Origin: Dorea_A sp016295505 | Lineage (GTDB): Bacteria > Bacillota > Clostridia > Lachnospirales > Lachnospiraceae | Assembly (NCBI RefSeq): GCF_039832105.1 | Contig: NZ_JBDOHS010000006.1 | Coordinates: 121,834 to 185,833 of the forward strand | DNA: 64,000 nucleotides | Direction of reading: 5' to 3' | Shown here: in pieces, positions 1 to 9,322 of the stretch | Numbering within the stretch: position 1 is the stretch's first letter | How the letters are laid out: each line of letters begins with the position of its first letter | Notes under the pieces: generated by a model | Database searches by the model: none | Told to the model about the DNA's origin: nothing | Seen by the model: the letters and a program-made list of their open reading frames with translations, nothing else | Translations under genes and position numbers: made by a program

Positions 1-202
1 ATCTTTAATCACCTTTTCCACCCGTTTTCAACAAAATATTCTGTCCTGTCTCTCAAAAAATCAAAACATTACACTTTATAATACAATACTTTATCAGAAT
101 CGACAACCCAAAGTCACCCTCTTTTTCTTAACATTTCATTAACACTTTTGAAACAATTGCGTTTTTTCCATACAAGTTACGGTAGCATATGCCCTCTTTC
201 TT
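1..202. other. AT-rich intergenic stretch
   Basis: This AT-rich stretch lies at the window edge before the first gene. I see no convincing coding frame, strong hairpin or repeat in it. It may be the upstream region of the plus-strand glycosyltransferase or of a divergent gene outside the window. Confidence 0.5.
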
Positions 203-211
203 TGCTATAAT
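203..211 (+). promoter_or_regulatory. Extended -10 promoter of the GT2 gene
   Basis: A perfect TATAAT at 206-211 is preceded by TGC, giving an extended -10 element. No good -35 hexamer is seen 17 bases upstream, which is usual for extended -10 promoters. It lies about 35 bases before the start codon, with a GGAG ribosome binding site at 234-237. Confidence 0.6.
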
Positions 212-246
212 AATACATATCAAATACGAAAACGGAGTAAATCATC

Positions 247-1227
247 ATGAAAGTAACGATCGTAATTCCCAATTATAATGGAAAGCATTTCATGGAGCCC
301 TGCCTTGCATCTCTGGAAAATCAGACATGCCGGAATTTCAGGATACTGGTTGTAGACAACGCTTCCACTGACGGAAGTATTGAATATATGAAAGAACATT
401 ATCCGGATATTGAAGTGATAGCTCTGGATAAAAATTACGGATTCAGCAAAGCGGTAAATGTAGGCATTCGTCACTCAGATACCCCCTATGTGATCCTTCT
501 GAACAATGACACGACAGTTGACCCACATTATGTGGAAGAGATGGTCCTGGCGATCGAGAAGTCTCCTAAGATCTTCTCCGTCAGCAGCAAGATGATCCAG
601 ATGTATCATCCGGATCTGATCGACAGTGCAGGAGATCTCTACACACTGGTCGGCTGGGGCGTCTGCCGCGGAAACGGACGTCCGGTCAGCAATTATACAG
701 AAGCAGATGAGATATTTACTGCCTGTGCAGGTGCTGCCATCTATCGCCGTAAAGTCTTTTCCAGAATCGGATATTTCGACGAAAACCATTTTGCATATCT
801 GGAAGATATCGATATCGGTTATCGTGCAAAGATCTATGGCTACAGAAACATGTATTGTCCGACCGCTCTTGTCTACCATGTCGGAAGCGGAACCAGCGGA
901 TCCAAGTACAATTCGTTTAAGGTAAAGCTGTCTGCACGCAACAATATTTATCTGAATTATAAAAATATGCCCCTCGCACAGCTGATTCTGAACTTTGTTC
1001 CCCTGCTGCTGGGCTATCTGGTAAAATATCTGTTCTTCATAAAGAACGGATGGGGAGATGACTACAAAGAAGGAATCAAAGAAGGACTCGCGACTATGAA
1101 AAAGCAGAAAAAAGTAAAGTTTCGCATCCGCCATCTTTCAAACTATATTCAGATAGAAATAGAACTGATCATCCATACCTTCGCTTATGCAAAGGACTGG
1201 TTTACAAGAAAATTATTAAAACGTTAA
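247..1227 (+). CDS. GT2 family glycosyltransferase (rhamnosyltransferase-like)
   Basis: A 326-residue GT-A fold family 2 glycosyltransferase that transfers a sugar from a nucleotide donor to a cell-surface glycan or lipid-linked acceptor. The N-terminus has the typical VTIVIPNYNG strand and VVDNAS, and the donor/metal-binding motif appears as LLNNDTT near residue 80. A later FAYLEDIDIGYRA stretch matches the acceptor/catalytic-base region of rhamnosyltransferase-like members. One hydrophobic segment near residues 240-265 suggests membrane association. It is preceded by GGAG nine bases from ATG and an extended -10 promoter. It stands alone on the plus strand and converges on the wall-enzyme operon, sharing a hairpin terminator with it. 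Sugar specificity cannot be read from sequence; rhamnose is a guess from the family and the neighbouring dTDP-rhamnose genes. Confidence 0.85.
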   Translation: MKVTIVIPNYNGKHFMEPCLASLENQTCRNFRILVVDNASTDGSIEYMKEHYPDIEVIALDKNYGFSKAVNVGIRHSDTPYVILLNNDTTVDPHYVEEMVLAIEKSPKIFSVSSKMIQMYHPDLIDSAGDLYTLVGWGVCRGNGRPVSNYTEADEIFTACAGAAIYRRKVFSRIGYFDENHFAYLEDIDIGYRAKIYGYRNMYCPTALVYHVGSGTSGSKYNSFKVKLSARNNIYLNYKNMPLAQLILNFVPLLLGYLVKYLFFIKNGWGDDYKEGIKEGLATMKKQKKVKFRIRHLSNYIQIEIELIIHTFAYAKDWFTRKLLKR

Positions 1228-1234
1228 TCATCAA

Positions 1235-1265
1235 AACAGGGTGCTGTGAAAAACAGCACCCTGTT
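1235..1265. terminator. Bidirectional hairpin terminator between convergent genes
   Basis: A 13-bp perfect stem (1235-1247 with 1253-1265) with a 5-base loop separates the plus-strand glycosyltransferase from the minus-strand L,D-transpeptidase gene. Read on the minus strand it is followed by TTTTGAT, so it should end the long minus-strand operon. On the plus strand the U-tract is weaker. Confidence 0.8.
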
Positions 1266-1271
1266 AATTCT

Positions 1272-3011
1272 CTACTGATATACCACTACCGTCGTTCCGA
1301 CCGGTATATTGTCATAGATCCATTTTGCATTTTCTATTTTCAGTCTTACACATCCGTGAGACAGCGGCATTCCCACTCTACCGTCCATCAGTGTTCCATT
1401 CTTATTATAAAGAACGGAATGGAACAGATAATTGCCATAAAACTGTGTGTACCAGTAACATCTTGCAGCTCCGGAATCAAAATAATATCCCTTGCTTCCG
1501 ACACGGAATGTACCCATCACAGTCGGAGTAGACGGTGCTCCGTCCGCACAATCCCAATACTGAACGTTCTCCCATTTTCCAACACTGCCTCTGAATACAC
1601 CCACCTTATGAGTGCTTCTGTTTACCAGAATCAGATAAGGGGTAGAACTGGAATACATCTGAGCTTTCTGTGACATCGCTGCCAGATCCTGAAGGATCCA
1701 CTTTCCACTGAGATCCAGCCAGTAGCCGTCAATGCTTCTGTTGCAGGCCATTGCTCCGTAAGGACCGCCGTGCGGATCATTTTCCTTATACATATAGTAC
1801 CAGTTTCCGCCGATCTGCTTCCAGCCGGTCTGCATCGCTCCGCTTGCGTCAAAGTAATACCAGTAACTTCCGATTTTTACCCAGCCGGTCTGCATCGCCC
1901 CGCTGCTTCTGAAGTAATACCAGATGTTATTTAACTGTTTCCAGCCGCCATCAAACATCCGATCTTCATTTTCCGGATCCATATAATACCATTTTCCACC
2001 GGTTTTGATCCAGCCGGATGCTTTCTGTCCATCGGTTCCCAGGAAGTACCAGGCATCATCTTCCGGAAGCCAGCCGGTCTTCATAGAGCCACTACTGTTG
2101 AAATAATACAAAAGGCCATCGATTTCTTTCTGTTCTCCTTCGTACATGATTCCCGGATATAGATTTTCCTCTGAAACTGCAAGGAAGTAATATTTTTTGC
2201 CGCTGATTTCACACCAGCCTTCCTGTACCTTTGCGCCGGACTGTTTATAATAATACCAGCCTTCTTCCTTCTCAAGCCATCCGGTATACATTGCGCCACT
2301 GTCCGTGAAAAGATAAGCTTCGCCATCGATTACTCTTTCCTCACTCACTGCCATCAGTCCCGGGAACTCCGGACACTCTACGGCACTCTTAAAGTAATAC
2401 CAGACATTTTTTATCTTGCTCCATTTCCCTTCTGCTTTTCGTCCGGAAGCGTCATAATAATACCAGCCTTCTTCCTTCTCAAGCCATCCGGTATAAGTCT
2501 TTCCGCTGTCCAGGAAACGATAGGTACTCCCATCAATCAGAATCTCACAATCAGCTGCCATTGCCCCGTCAGCTTCAGTAAAATAATAGCGGACTCCCTT
2601 AATCTCCAGCCACTCAGACTCTGCCTTCGCTCCGGAGCTCTTATAATAATACCAGGTTCCGTCTTTCTGGAACCATCCGGTCTGCATCATTCCCTTTTCA
2701 TTGAAACGATAAGTCTCGCCACCAATCTCAGCTTCCCGGTCGGCAATCATTCTTCCCGGATATGCAGCATCTTCTGCATCCATATAATACCAATATCCAT
2801 TGAGTTTCTTCCAGCCGGTTATCTGATTGCCATCTGCATCATAATAATACCAGCCTTCTTCTTTTTGCACCCATCCGGTTAACTTTTCCTCCGGTGCTGT
2901 TAACGTAGTTGCCTCATACACTACATTTTCTGCATGTGCCTCATAGGATGGGAACACCAGGCCCACACCCATAACGGCAGCAAGCAATATACCGATCTGA
3001 TACTTTTTCAC
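1272..3011 (-). CDS. L,D-transpeptidase with choline-binding-type wall repeats
   Basis: A 579-residue secreted protein. It has a signal peptide (residues 1-28, ending SYEAHA), roughly fifteen cell-wall-binding repeats of the GW...WYY...G type (about residues 45-440), and a C-terminal YkuD domain (about 457-579). The catalytic signature SHGCVRL places the nucleophile Cys at about 554 with its His at 552. YkuD enzymes form or exchange 3-3 peptidoglycan crosslinks or attach proteins to peptidoglycan. The repeats should hold the enzyme on phosphocholine-bearing wall polymers, which is inferred from the lic genes nearby. It is the last gene of the minus-strand operon, 15 bases after the NlpC/P60 gene and just before a strong terminator. 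Several repeats are interrupted by longer inserts, so the repeat count is approximate. Confidence 0.93.
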   Translation of the reverse strand: MKKYQIGILLAAVMGVGLVFPSYEAHAENVVYEATTLTAPEEKLTGWVQKEEGWYYYDADGNQITGWKKLNGYWYYMDAEDAAYPGRMIADREAEIGGETYRFNEKGMMQTGWFQKDGTWYYYKSSGAKAESEWLEIKGVRYYFTEADGAMAADCEILIDGSTYRFLDSGKTYTGWLEKEEGWYYYDASGRKAEGKWSKIKNVWYYFKSAVECPEFPGLMAVSEERVIDGEAYLFTDSGAMYTGWLEKEEGWYYYKQSGAKVQEGWCEISGKKYYFLAVSEENLYPGIMYEGEQKEIDGLLYYFNSSGSMKTGWLPEDDAWYFLGTDGQKASGWIKTGGKWYYMDPENEDRMFDGGWKQLNNIWYYFRSSGAMQTGWVKIGSYWYYFDASGAMQTGWKQIGGNWYYMYKENDPHGGPYGAMACNRSIDGYWLDLSGKWILQDLAAMSQKAQMYSSSTPYLILVNRSTHKVGVFRGSVGKWENVQYWDCADGAPSTPTVMGTFRVGSKGYYFDSGAARCYWYTQFYGNYLFHSVLYNKNGTLMDGRVGMPLSHGCVRLKIENAKWIYDNIPVGTTVVVYQ

Positions 3012-3026
3012 TTTTCCTTCCTCCCT

Positions 3027-4541
3027 TTATACTACTCTTCTCACAGACAATCCACTCGGAGCAAACCACCGCAGATAATAATCCAGATCATCGATGACTG
3101 TACCTCTTCTGGAATTTGCAGCATGAATCACCTTTCCATTTCCCAGATAGATCGCAACATGCCCGGAAGTACATAACAGATCTCCGGACTTCCATAATGT
3201 CTGATCATTCCGATTGATCTCTTCTCCATAGTAGATCAGCTGATATGTCGTCATATACGGTACATCGAGTCCATAAACATTGACCATAACCCACCACACG
3301 AATCCGCTGCAGTCCCAGCCATTTAAATCCTTTCCTCCATACACGTACGGTACATAAGTATACTGAGTCAACACATCCGCATAATCCAGGGTATCATACC
3401 ATACACCGTTTTCGTCAACAAGATAGATTCCATCTACCACTGCATCTCTGGCCATTCTTCCTGTCTCATACAGATAATACCATTTTTCTTCCCCGTCTGA
3501 AGTATCCTTGATCCAGCCGGTTGCCATTGCCCCGGATGCTCTGAAGTAATAGCGGTCTTCTTTGATATCCACCCAGCCGATCTGCATCTCTCCAAGCGGA
3601 TGTTCTTCAAATCTCTGATTATTCGGATGATTCAGATAATACCAGACATTTTTTACTTTCAGCCAGCCGGTACACATCGTGCCGTTGTCATCCCAGTAGT
3701 ACCAGGTGTTATTGACCTGTCCCCATCCATGTGTCAGGGTACCGTCCGGCTGTATATAATATGTACGGTCTCCGAGATAAACTGTCTCATCTGTCAGCAT
3801 ATGTCCGTCATCCCCAAAATAGTACCAATCGGTCTTATATTTCACCCAGCCGTTCTTCTGCATGGCTCCGGACGCACCCAGATAATACCAGGTCTCTCCT
3901 TCCGGAAGCCAGCCGGTCTTCATACTGCCGTTTGCATTCATATAGTAACGCACTCCGGAGACATCAATCCAGCCGACTGCCATCTTGCCGTCTTCATGCA
4001 GATAATACCAGATATTATTTAATTTGATCCAGCCGGTCTGCATGGCTCCGGACGCATCCAGATAATACCAGATCTCATCTGGCTTGATCCAGCCGGTCTG
4101 CATGATCCCATCGCTATCCATATAATACTGTTTGCCATTGACCTCACGCCAGCCGGTTGCCATCTTACCGTCAGCATCCAGGTAATACCAGTTGTTCTTA
4201 TACTTCAACCAGCCGGTTTTCGGCTGATTGTTTATATAATAGAACCAGGTTCCATCGATCAGATGCCAGCCATCGGAATATGCTTCCGGTGTTTCCGGCT
4301 CTGTCTGAACCGTTTCTTCTGTCTCGTTAACCGTTTCTTCTGTCCCGCCAGCCGTACCTTCTGTCTCATTAACCGTATCTTCCACACTGTATGTCTGCTC
4401 ATCTATCTGTGCTTCTACAGACTGATCTGCGGATTCGATCGCTCTGCCTTCCTGTGCCTGAACCGGAAGGGAACTGCACATCAGCAACGCACTTCCTAAA
4501 ATTACTGTTTTTTTCCATTTTGTATGATATCGCTTTTTCAT
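3027..4541 (-). CDS. NlpC/P60 peptidase with choline-binding-type wall repeats
   Basis: A 504-residue secreted protein with a signal peptide (about 1-30, ending PVQAQ). An acidic Thr/Glu-rich linker follows, in which VNETE and ETV units recur (about 55-90). Then come about a dozen W-YY wall-binding repeats (about 90-385) and a C-terminal NlpC/P60 domain (about 390-504). The catalytic residues are visible: Cys in DCSGF (about 411), His in SGHVAIYLG (about 461) and His in VIHAAN (about 473). Such enzymes usually cut the D-Glu-diaminopimelate bond of wall peptides. The domain order (repeats before catalytic domain) matches the neighbouring L,D-transpeptidase. It lies 12 bases after the GerMN lipoprotein gene on the same strand, so all are probably co-transcribed. 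Confidence 0.93.
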   Translation of the reverse strand: MKKRYHTKWKKTVILGSALLMCSSLPVQAQEGRAIESADQSVEAQIDEQTYSVEDTVNETEGTAGGTEETVNETEETVQTEPETPEAYSDGWHLIDGTWFYYINNQPKTGWLKYKNNWYYLDADGKMATGWREVNGKQYYMDSDGIMQTGWIKPDEIWYYLDASGAMQTGWIKLNNIWYYLHEDGKMAVGWIDVSGVRYYMNANGSMKTGWLPEGETWYYLGASGAMQKNGWVKYKTDWYYFGDDGHMLTDETVYLGDRTYYIQPDGTLTHGWGQVNNTWYYWDDNGTMCTGWLKVKNVWYYLNHPNNQRFEEHPLGEMQIGWVDIKEDRYYFRASGAMATGWIKDTSDGEEKWYYLYETGRMARDAVVDGIYLVDENGVWYDTLDYADVLTQYTYVPYVYGGKDLNGWDCSGFVWWVMVNVYGLDVPYMTTYQLIYYGEEINRNDQTLWKSGDLLCTSGHVAIYLGNGKVIHAANSRRGTVIDDLDYYLRWFAPSGLSVRRVV

Positions 4542-4553
4542 AATCTGTGTATC

Positions 4554-5126
4554 CTATTCAAATGCAGACATATATCCCGGATATTCTGCATGCCCTGTTT
4601 CTAAAGTTTCTCCTTCAACTGTGATCTGAATCTTTTCACAGTCATATGCACTTAAAAATGTATTGCACAGGCTTCCGATGGAAGCATATTCACCGGCGGT
4701 TCCCATCGACTGAATATACGTACGAAACGCGTCATTCAGATCCAGTTCCAGAGCATCTTCATCATCCACCTTCACTTCTTTACAGGAAATTGCTTCCACA
4801 TCTGCCGGAATGACTCCTTTTTCCACCAGTGCGGCAATCAGATTCTCTGCGGTCACTTCCGGAAGCTCCATCTCTTCTGTATCAAATCCATCTACGTCTT
4901 CATTCGGAAAATAGATCAGAACCTTTTTTGCTCCCTCTTCCGTCTCATCCGTCTCGCTTTTTGCTTCATCATCTCCGGTATCTTCCTCTTTCTGATCCTG
5001 AATCTCCAGCTGCTGTGCTTCCTTCTTTTCTGCTTCCTCTGCATCTTTGTCACTGCCCTTTGCACATCCCGTTGCCAGAATTCCCAGAATCAGTACACCA
5101 ATCAATATTCTTTTACTTATCTTCAT
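4554..5126 (-). CDS. GerMN-domain lipoprotein
   Basis: A 190-residue lipoprotein. The signal peptide ends in the lipobox LATGC, so Cys21 would be lipidated and the protein anchored outside the membrane. After a charged Glu/Asp-rich linker comes a GerMN-type domain (about 85-185), recognised by LDLNDAF, GEYASIGSLCNTF and ITVEGETLETG. GerMN domains occur in spore germination protein GerM and in lipoproteins near peptidoglycan hydrolases; their ligand is uncertain. Here the gene sits between the amidase/glucosaminidase (13-base gap) and NlpC/P60 (12-base gap) genes. A role as an accessory factor for these wall enzymes fits, but that is inference from position only. Confidence 0.85.
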   Translation of the reverse strand: MKISKRILIGVLILGILATGCAKGSDKDAEEAEKKEAQQLEIQDQKEEDTGDDEAKSETDETEEGAKKVLIYFPNEDVDGFDTEEMELPEVTAENLIAALVEKGVIPADVEAISCKEVKVDDEDALELDLNDAFRTYIQSMGTAGEYASIGSLCNTFLSAYDCEKIQITVEGETLETGHAEYPGYMSAFE

Positions 5127-5139
5127 CTTGTTTCCCTTT

Positions 5140-8100
5140 CTACAGCATGTACATCGGTTTTACATACAGGTTCATCAGAGCGATTCCATAATTGATGTCT
5201 ACTGCCCATCCTTTTCCGTTCGGATTCTCCTGGATTCCAAGCCACTCCACATAAGGAGCCGTATTTCTGACCACATATTTAAATCTTGGATCAACACATT
5301 CGTTCTTCAGATTCTCATCAGATGCGTACGCTTTCAGATGCTGCACCTGTGCACGCAGTCCCGTCCGGACATCGGGAAATGTTGCCCCTGATGCACCTCC
5401 ACCGGAAGCGCCAAGACCTGCAAAGTTATACTGTTCCACCTTCACATCTCCGCCATACTGAAGATATCCGGTCTCTTTCATCGCCTGTCCGAATACGATC
5501 TCCGGCTTCACACCTTCCAGAACAGCCTCCTCATACAGGATCTCACAGAACGCTGTAATATCGGCAGCTCCTCCGGCTTTCATTACCTCCGCCTGATATG
5601 TCGCGCCACGATTCTTATACATCGTTACCATCTTTCCAACCACAGTATCTTTATCACTTCCCAGTTCACTGCTGCCCATAATCTTTGTGACACCCGTATA
5701 TGTAAGAGCTCCCTCTGGGGATTTCCCTTTATTAAAGTAATACCAGGTACCGTCTATCTCACAGTATCCTCGAAGCATGGCACCTTCTGCGCCATAAGAA
5801 TTCGATGCTGTATTCAGATAATACTGATATCCTCCATCCGTCAGCCAGCCCTTCTGCATGGCACCTGTATCGTCCAGATAGTACCAGACCTCTTTTACCT
5901 TGATCCAGCCGGTCTGCATCACTGCAGTGTCCGGATCAAAATAATACCAGGTACCGTCTATGGATTTCCATCCGGTTATCTTCGTGTCATTGACGACATA
6001 ATATTTGTTGCCATTCTCTGTAACCCAGCCACTTGTTTTTTTATTCAGACATGCACCACTTGTATCAAACTGATAGGTATCCCCGTCAATTACATGAGTA
6101 CCTGTATACATGGCTCCGTCTTCTCCAAGATAATAGTTCTTTCCATCGATCGTCTTCCATCCGGTTGCCATCTTCCCATCTGCTTCCAGATAATACCAGA
6201 TACCATTCAGCCTGATCCAGCCCGTACACATGGCTCCGCTGCTTCTGAAATAATACCAGTTATTTCCACTCTTTACCCAACCGGTTTTCATGGCGCCATT
6301 GCTCTTAAAATAATAGGTATGGCCTTCAATCTTCTGAAATCCGACTGCCATCTTTCCGTCTGCCTGCAGATAATACCAACAGCCCTTCAGCTTGATCCAG
6401 CCCGTCACCATGGCTCCGTCTTCGTCAAAGTAATACCAGGTGCCGCTTACCAGTACCCAGTCCGTCTGCATTCTTCCATACGTGTCAAAGTAGTAGGTCT
6501 TTTCTCCAATCTCACAAAATCCAACTGCTTTCGTCAGATCCTCTTTGGTATAGTACCAGTAGCCACCTGTCAGAGACCAGCCGATCCTGATACCTCCCTG
6601 GCTGCGGAAGTGATAGGTGACACCATTGATCGTACAGGTCCCGGAATACATCTCTCCGTTTTCGTCAAAATAATACCGGTAGCCATTGATCGTCTTCCAT
6701 CCTGTTACCATCCTTCCGTCAGATTCCAGATAATACCAGACGTCTTCCAGCAAAAGCCACTGTCCCTTGATCATAACCCCGTCTGTTCCGAAATAATACC
6801 AGAAACCATTGATATACTTCCACTTGGTCACCATCTTTCCATTGGTTCCCAGGTAGTAGCTCTTCCCGTTTTCTTCATAAAAACCTGTATTCATATATCC
6901 GGACGCATCAAAATGATACCATGCACCATCACCATCGATCTGCTTCCACTGATTTTTTACGTAGGTTCCGTCTTCATTCTGATATCTCCATCCGGTACTG
7001 TCTTGCTTCCACCCGCCGATCTTAAGGCCGAAGTATTTCATAATTCCTGCGGCGTCCGCTTCTCCCAATTTTTTCAGCTTTTCATCCGAGCTGAGATACT
7101 TCTCATAATCACTTGCATTATCTATAAATGCATGTTCCACAATGATTCCCGGAAAACCGGCCCGCTTACATCGCCAGATCAGTGCATAATAATCCTGCAG
7201 AGACCCATCCGGATAGGTGCTGCCACTTTCACTGTCTCGGATCTTGATCCCCCGATTCTTCAGTCCCAGCGCAACCAGTTCATCCTGGATGCTCTGCGCT
7301 GCAGCCTTTCCCTCGCTTCCCACAGTCGCATTATAATTGGAATTCGGGTAATACACCTCTGCACCGTAAGCCGTTCCATATCCGGAAGAATTCAGATGAA
7401 TGCTGACAAAGAGGTCTGCGTTCTTTGACGCCGCAAAGTCTACTCTCGCCTTCAGATCCGCTGCCACATCCGAACCGCCCACCGCCGTATCCGTCTCACG
7501 GGTCATATATACCTCAATTCCCTCGCATCTTTCCAGTTCCTCTTTACAGTACTTTGCAATCTTAAGCGTCAGATCTTTTTCACTGGCTCCGTTTCCTACC
7601 GCTCCCGAATCCGTTCCGCCGTGTCCAGGATCCAGCACGACCACAGCGTTTTCCGTCTCTCCCGTAGTCACCGTACGGGCACTGGACGTTTCCTCTGCCT
7701 GTAACTCTGCAGCCGCCTCTCCCATTGCTTCCTGTACCGTATCGCTCTCTGTGAGATTCCCTTCATTGTCCATGGTTACAAAAGACACCGGCTGTTCTGA
7801 ATCTTCCTCTTCTTCCACCACTGCATCCGGGTTCGTGATACATTCTTCATTCACTCCGTATCGGCTTTCAATCCCACATTCCTGAAAAACATATGTATAT
7901 TCCTGGCCTTCACTGACCAGCTGTACTTCCCTCAACCGGTAGGTTCCGGTCTGCGCTTCCTCTGTATAATTCATCTGAAACAATACGGCTGAGTCCTGAT
8001 ACTTTACGGCTTCCGTCGTATATATTTCTCCGGTCGCTTCATTTTCACAGATCAGCACTGCCTGCTCCAGGACAGTTCCATCAGTAAATGATACCAGAAT

Positions 8101-8358
8101 CTCCTGAATTCCGGGCAATGCGACGTAAGACTTGTCCACATATACATACTGCAGTACAGGTGCAGCCTGCACGTCTGTCTCTTTCGGTTCTGTTCCAGCC
8201 ATCTCCCCTGACTGTTCAGCCTCTGCCTCCTGCAGATCCGTCATCTGCGTTTCCTGGCCCTCTTCTGCCTGTACACTATGCGCTGGTACAGCCGGTACCG
8301 CAAGCATGATACCTAGCGCAAATGCAAGTATCCTCTTTCTTACTCCCTTACCAATCAT
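5140..8358 (-). CDS. Bifunctional amidase/glucosaminidase with choline-binding-type repeats
   Basis: A 1072-residue autolysin-like protein. A signal peptide (about 1-32) and a beta-rich N-terminal region of unknown type (about 65-180) come first. An Amidase_3 domain follows (about 236-445) with Zn/catalytic residues His246 in DPGHGG, Glu260 in GASEKDL, His in VSIHLN and Glu in VEHAFIDN. About 20 W-YY repeats follow (450-910), then a GH73-type glucosaminidase domain (about 925-1072) with the likely catalytic Glu962 in AMKETGY. It should cut both the N-acetylmuramoyl-L-alanine bond and the glycan strand, while the central repeats tether it to choline-bearing polymer. A strong AAGGAGGAG precedes the ATG, and it begins 15 bases after rfbD ends. 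It is therefore probably expressed with the rhamnose-polymer genes and may act in remodelling or daughter-cell separation. Confidence 0.94.
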   Translation of the reverse strand: MIGKGVRKRILAFALGIMLAVPAVPAHSVQAEEGQETQMTDLQEAEAEQSGEMAGTEPKETDVQAAPVLQYVYVDKSYVALPGIQEILVSFTDGTVLEQAVLICENEATGEIYTTEAVKYQDSAVLFQMNYTEEAQTGTYRLREVQLVSEGQEYTYVFQECGIESRYGVNEECITNPDAVVEEEEDSEQPVSFVTMDNEGNLTESDTVQEAMGEAAAELQAEETSSARTVTTGETENAVVVLDPGHGGTDSGAVGNGASEKDLTLKIAKYCKEELERCEGIEVYMTRETDTAVGGSDVAADLKARVDFAASKNADLFVSIHLNSSGYGTAYGAEVYYPNSNYNATVGSEGKAAAQSIQDELVALGLKNRGIKIRDSESGSTYPDGSLQDYYALIWRCKRAGFPGIIVEHAFIDNASDYEKYLSSDEKLKKLGEADAAGIMKYFGLKIGGWKQDSTGWRYQNEDGTYVKNQWKQIDGDGAWYHFDASGYMNTGFYEENGKSYYLGTNGKMVTKWKYINGFWYYFGTDGVMIKGQWLLLEDVWYYLESDGRMVTGWKTINGYRYYFDENGEMYSGTCTINGVTYHFRSQGGIRIGWSLTGGYWYYTKEDLTKAVGFCEIGEKTYYFDTYGRMQTDWVLVSGTWYYFDEDGAMVTGWIKLKGCWYYLQADGKMAVGFQKIEGHTYYFKSNGAMKTGWVKSGNNWYYFRSSGAMCTGWIRLNGIWYYLEADGKMATGWKTIDGKNYYLGEDGAMYTGTHVIDGDTYQFDTSGACLNKKTSGWVTENGNKYYVVNDTKITGWKSIDGTWYYFDPDTAVMQTGWIKVKEVWYYLDDTGAMQKGWLTDGGYQYYLNTASNSYGAEGAMLRGYCEIDGTWYYFNKGKSPEGALTYTGVTKIMGSSELGSDKDTVVGKMVTMYKNRGATYQAEVMKAGGAADITAFCEILYEEAVLEGVKPEIVFGQAMKETGYLQYGGDVKVEQYNFAGLGASGGGASGATFPDVRTGLRAQVQHLKAYASDENLKNECVDPRFKYVVRNTAPYVEWLGIQENPNGKGWAVDINYGIALMNLYVKPMYML

Positions 8359-8373
8359 TGTCCACTCCTCCTT

Positions 8374-9321
8374 TTAAGAGACGATGTCCAGTTCCTTCAA
8401 GTATCTTCCAAGTGCATCCTTCCAGGACGGCAATGGTTCAAATCCATTTTTGATTAATTTACTCTTATCCAGTCTGCTGTTGAACGGACGGGCAGCTTTG
8501 GATACGCCATATTCTTCTGTCGTAACCGGTACCACCTGTACCCGTTCTTCCGAATATTCCGCAAGCCCCAGTTCTACAGCCTGACGGAAGATCTCTTTTG
8601 TAAAATCATACCAGCTGATATATCCGCCTTCATTGGTTGCATGATAATATCCATACTTTTCCGTCTCGATCATATCAACCAGCAGCCTTGCCAGATCATA
8701 CGTATAAGTTGGTGTTCCGATCTGATCATTGACGACTGTAATTCTTTCATGTGTTTTTCCGAGATTCAGCATCGTCTTAATGAAATTCTTTCCATTTTTA
8801 CCGAATACCCATGCAATACGAACAATAAAATACTTATCCAGATTTTCGGAAACGGCCAGTTCTCCTTCCAGCTTCGTCTGCCCATATACATTTAACGGTT
8901 TGTAATCTCTGCAGTCCGGATCCCACGGCGTGGTTCCCTGTCCGTCAAACACATAATCCGTGCTGATGTATACCATCTTACAGTCCAGTTTTTTACACAC
9001 GTTTGCAATATGCTCTGTTCCGCCGGCATTAATCGCACGAACCTTCTCTACTTTATCATCATCCTCCGCAAGATCGACTGCCGTCCATGCTGCACAGTGG
9101 ACAACCACGTCCGGCTTTACTTCTGTGATCTTCTCTTCCACAGCCTGTGCATCCGTGATATCCAGCTGCATATAAGGCATCGTTGTCACTGCGGAGCCAT
9201 CTGCTGCCCCCGCATAAGCAGGAGCAATATCGCTTCCGATCCCTTCATACCCTCTTTTTGCAAGTTCATTCATCACATCATGGCCAAGCTGTCCTGCCAC
9301 TCCAGTCACCAATACTTTCAT
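8374..9321 (-). CDS. rfbD: dTDP-4-dehydrorhamnose reductase
   Basis: RfbD/RmlD performs the last step of dTDP-L-rhamnose synthesis, the NAD(P)H-dependent reduction of dTDP-4-keto-L-rhamnose. The N-terminal Rossmann motif is VTGVAGQLG, the extended-SDR catalytic Ser/Thr and YxxxK are in YISTDYVFDGQG and YGQTKLEGE, and length (about 315 residues) is normal. I chose ATG at 9321, preceded by AGAAGG eight bases upstream, over an in-frame GTG at 9330 that lies inside the previous gene. The stop codon of the epimerase gene is one base away, so translation is probably coupled. The other three rhamnose genes are upstream in the same cluster. Confidence 0.95.
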   Translation of the reverse strand: MKVLVTGVAGQLGHDVMNELAKRGYEGIGSDIAPAYAGAADGSAVTTMPYMQLDITDAQAVEEKITEVKPDVVVHCAAWTAVDLAEDDDKVEKVRAINAGGTEHIANVCKKLDCKMVYISTDYVFDGQGTTPWDPDCRDYKPLNVYGQTKLEGELAVSENLDKYFIVRIAWVFGKNGKNFIKTMLNLGKTHERITVVNDQIGTPTYTYDLARLLVDMIETEKYGYYHATNEGGYISWYDFTKEIFRQAVELGLAEYSEERVQVVPVTTEEYGVSKAARPFNSRLDKSKLIKNGFEPLPSWKDALGRYLKELDIVS

Positions 9322-9322
9322 A

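Noticed and set aside
475..1134. Minus-strand open frame inside the GT2 gene
   Set aside because: The plus-strand frame has clear glycosyltransferase motifs, promoter and ribosome binding site; the opposite frame has none.
6094..7428. Long plus-strand open frame opposite the amidase/glucosaminidase gene
   Set aside because: It is the antisense of the repetitive W-YY coding region, whose codon bias keeps the opposite frame open. It lacks a ribosome binding site and a recognisable domain.
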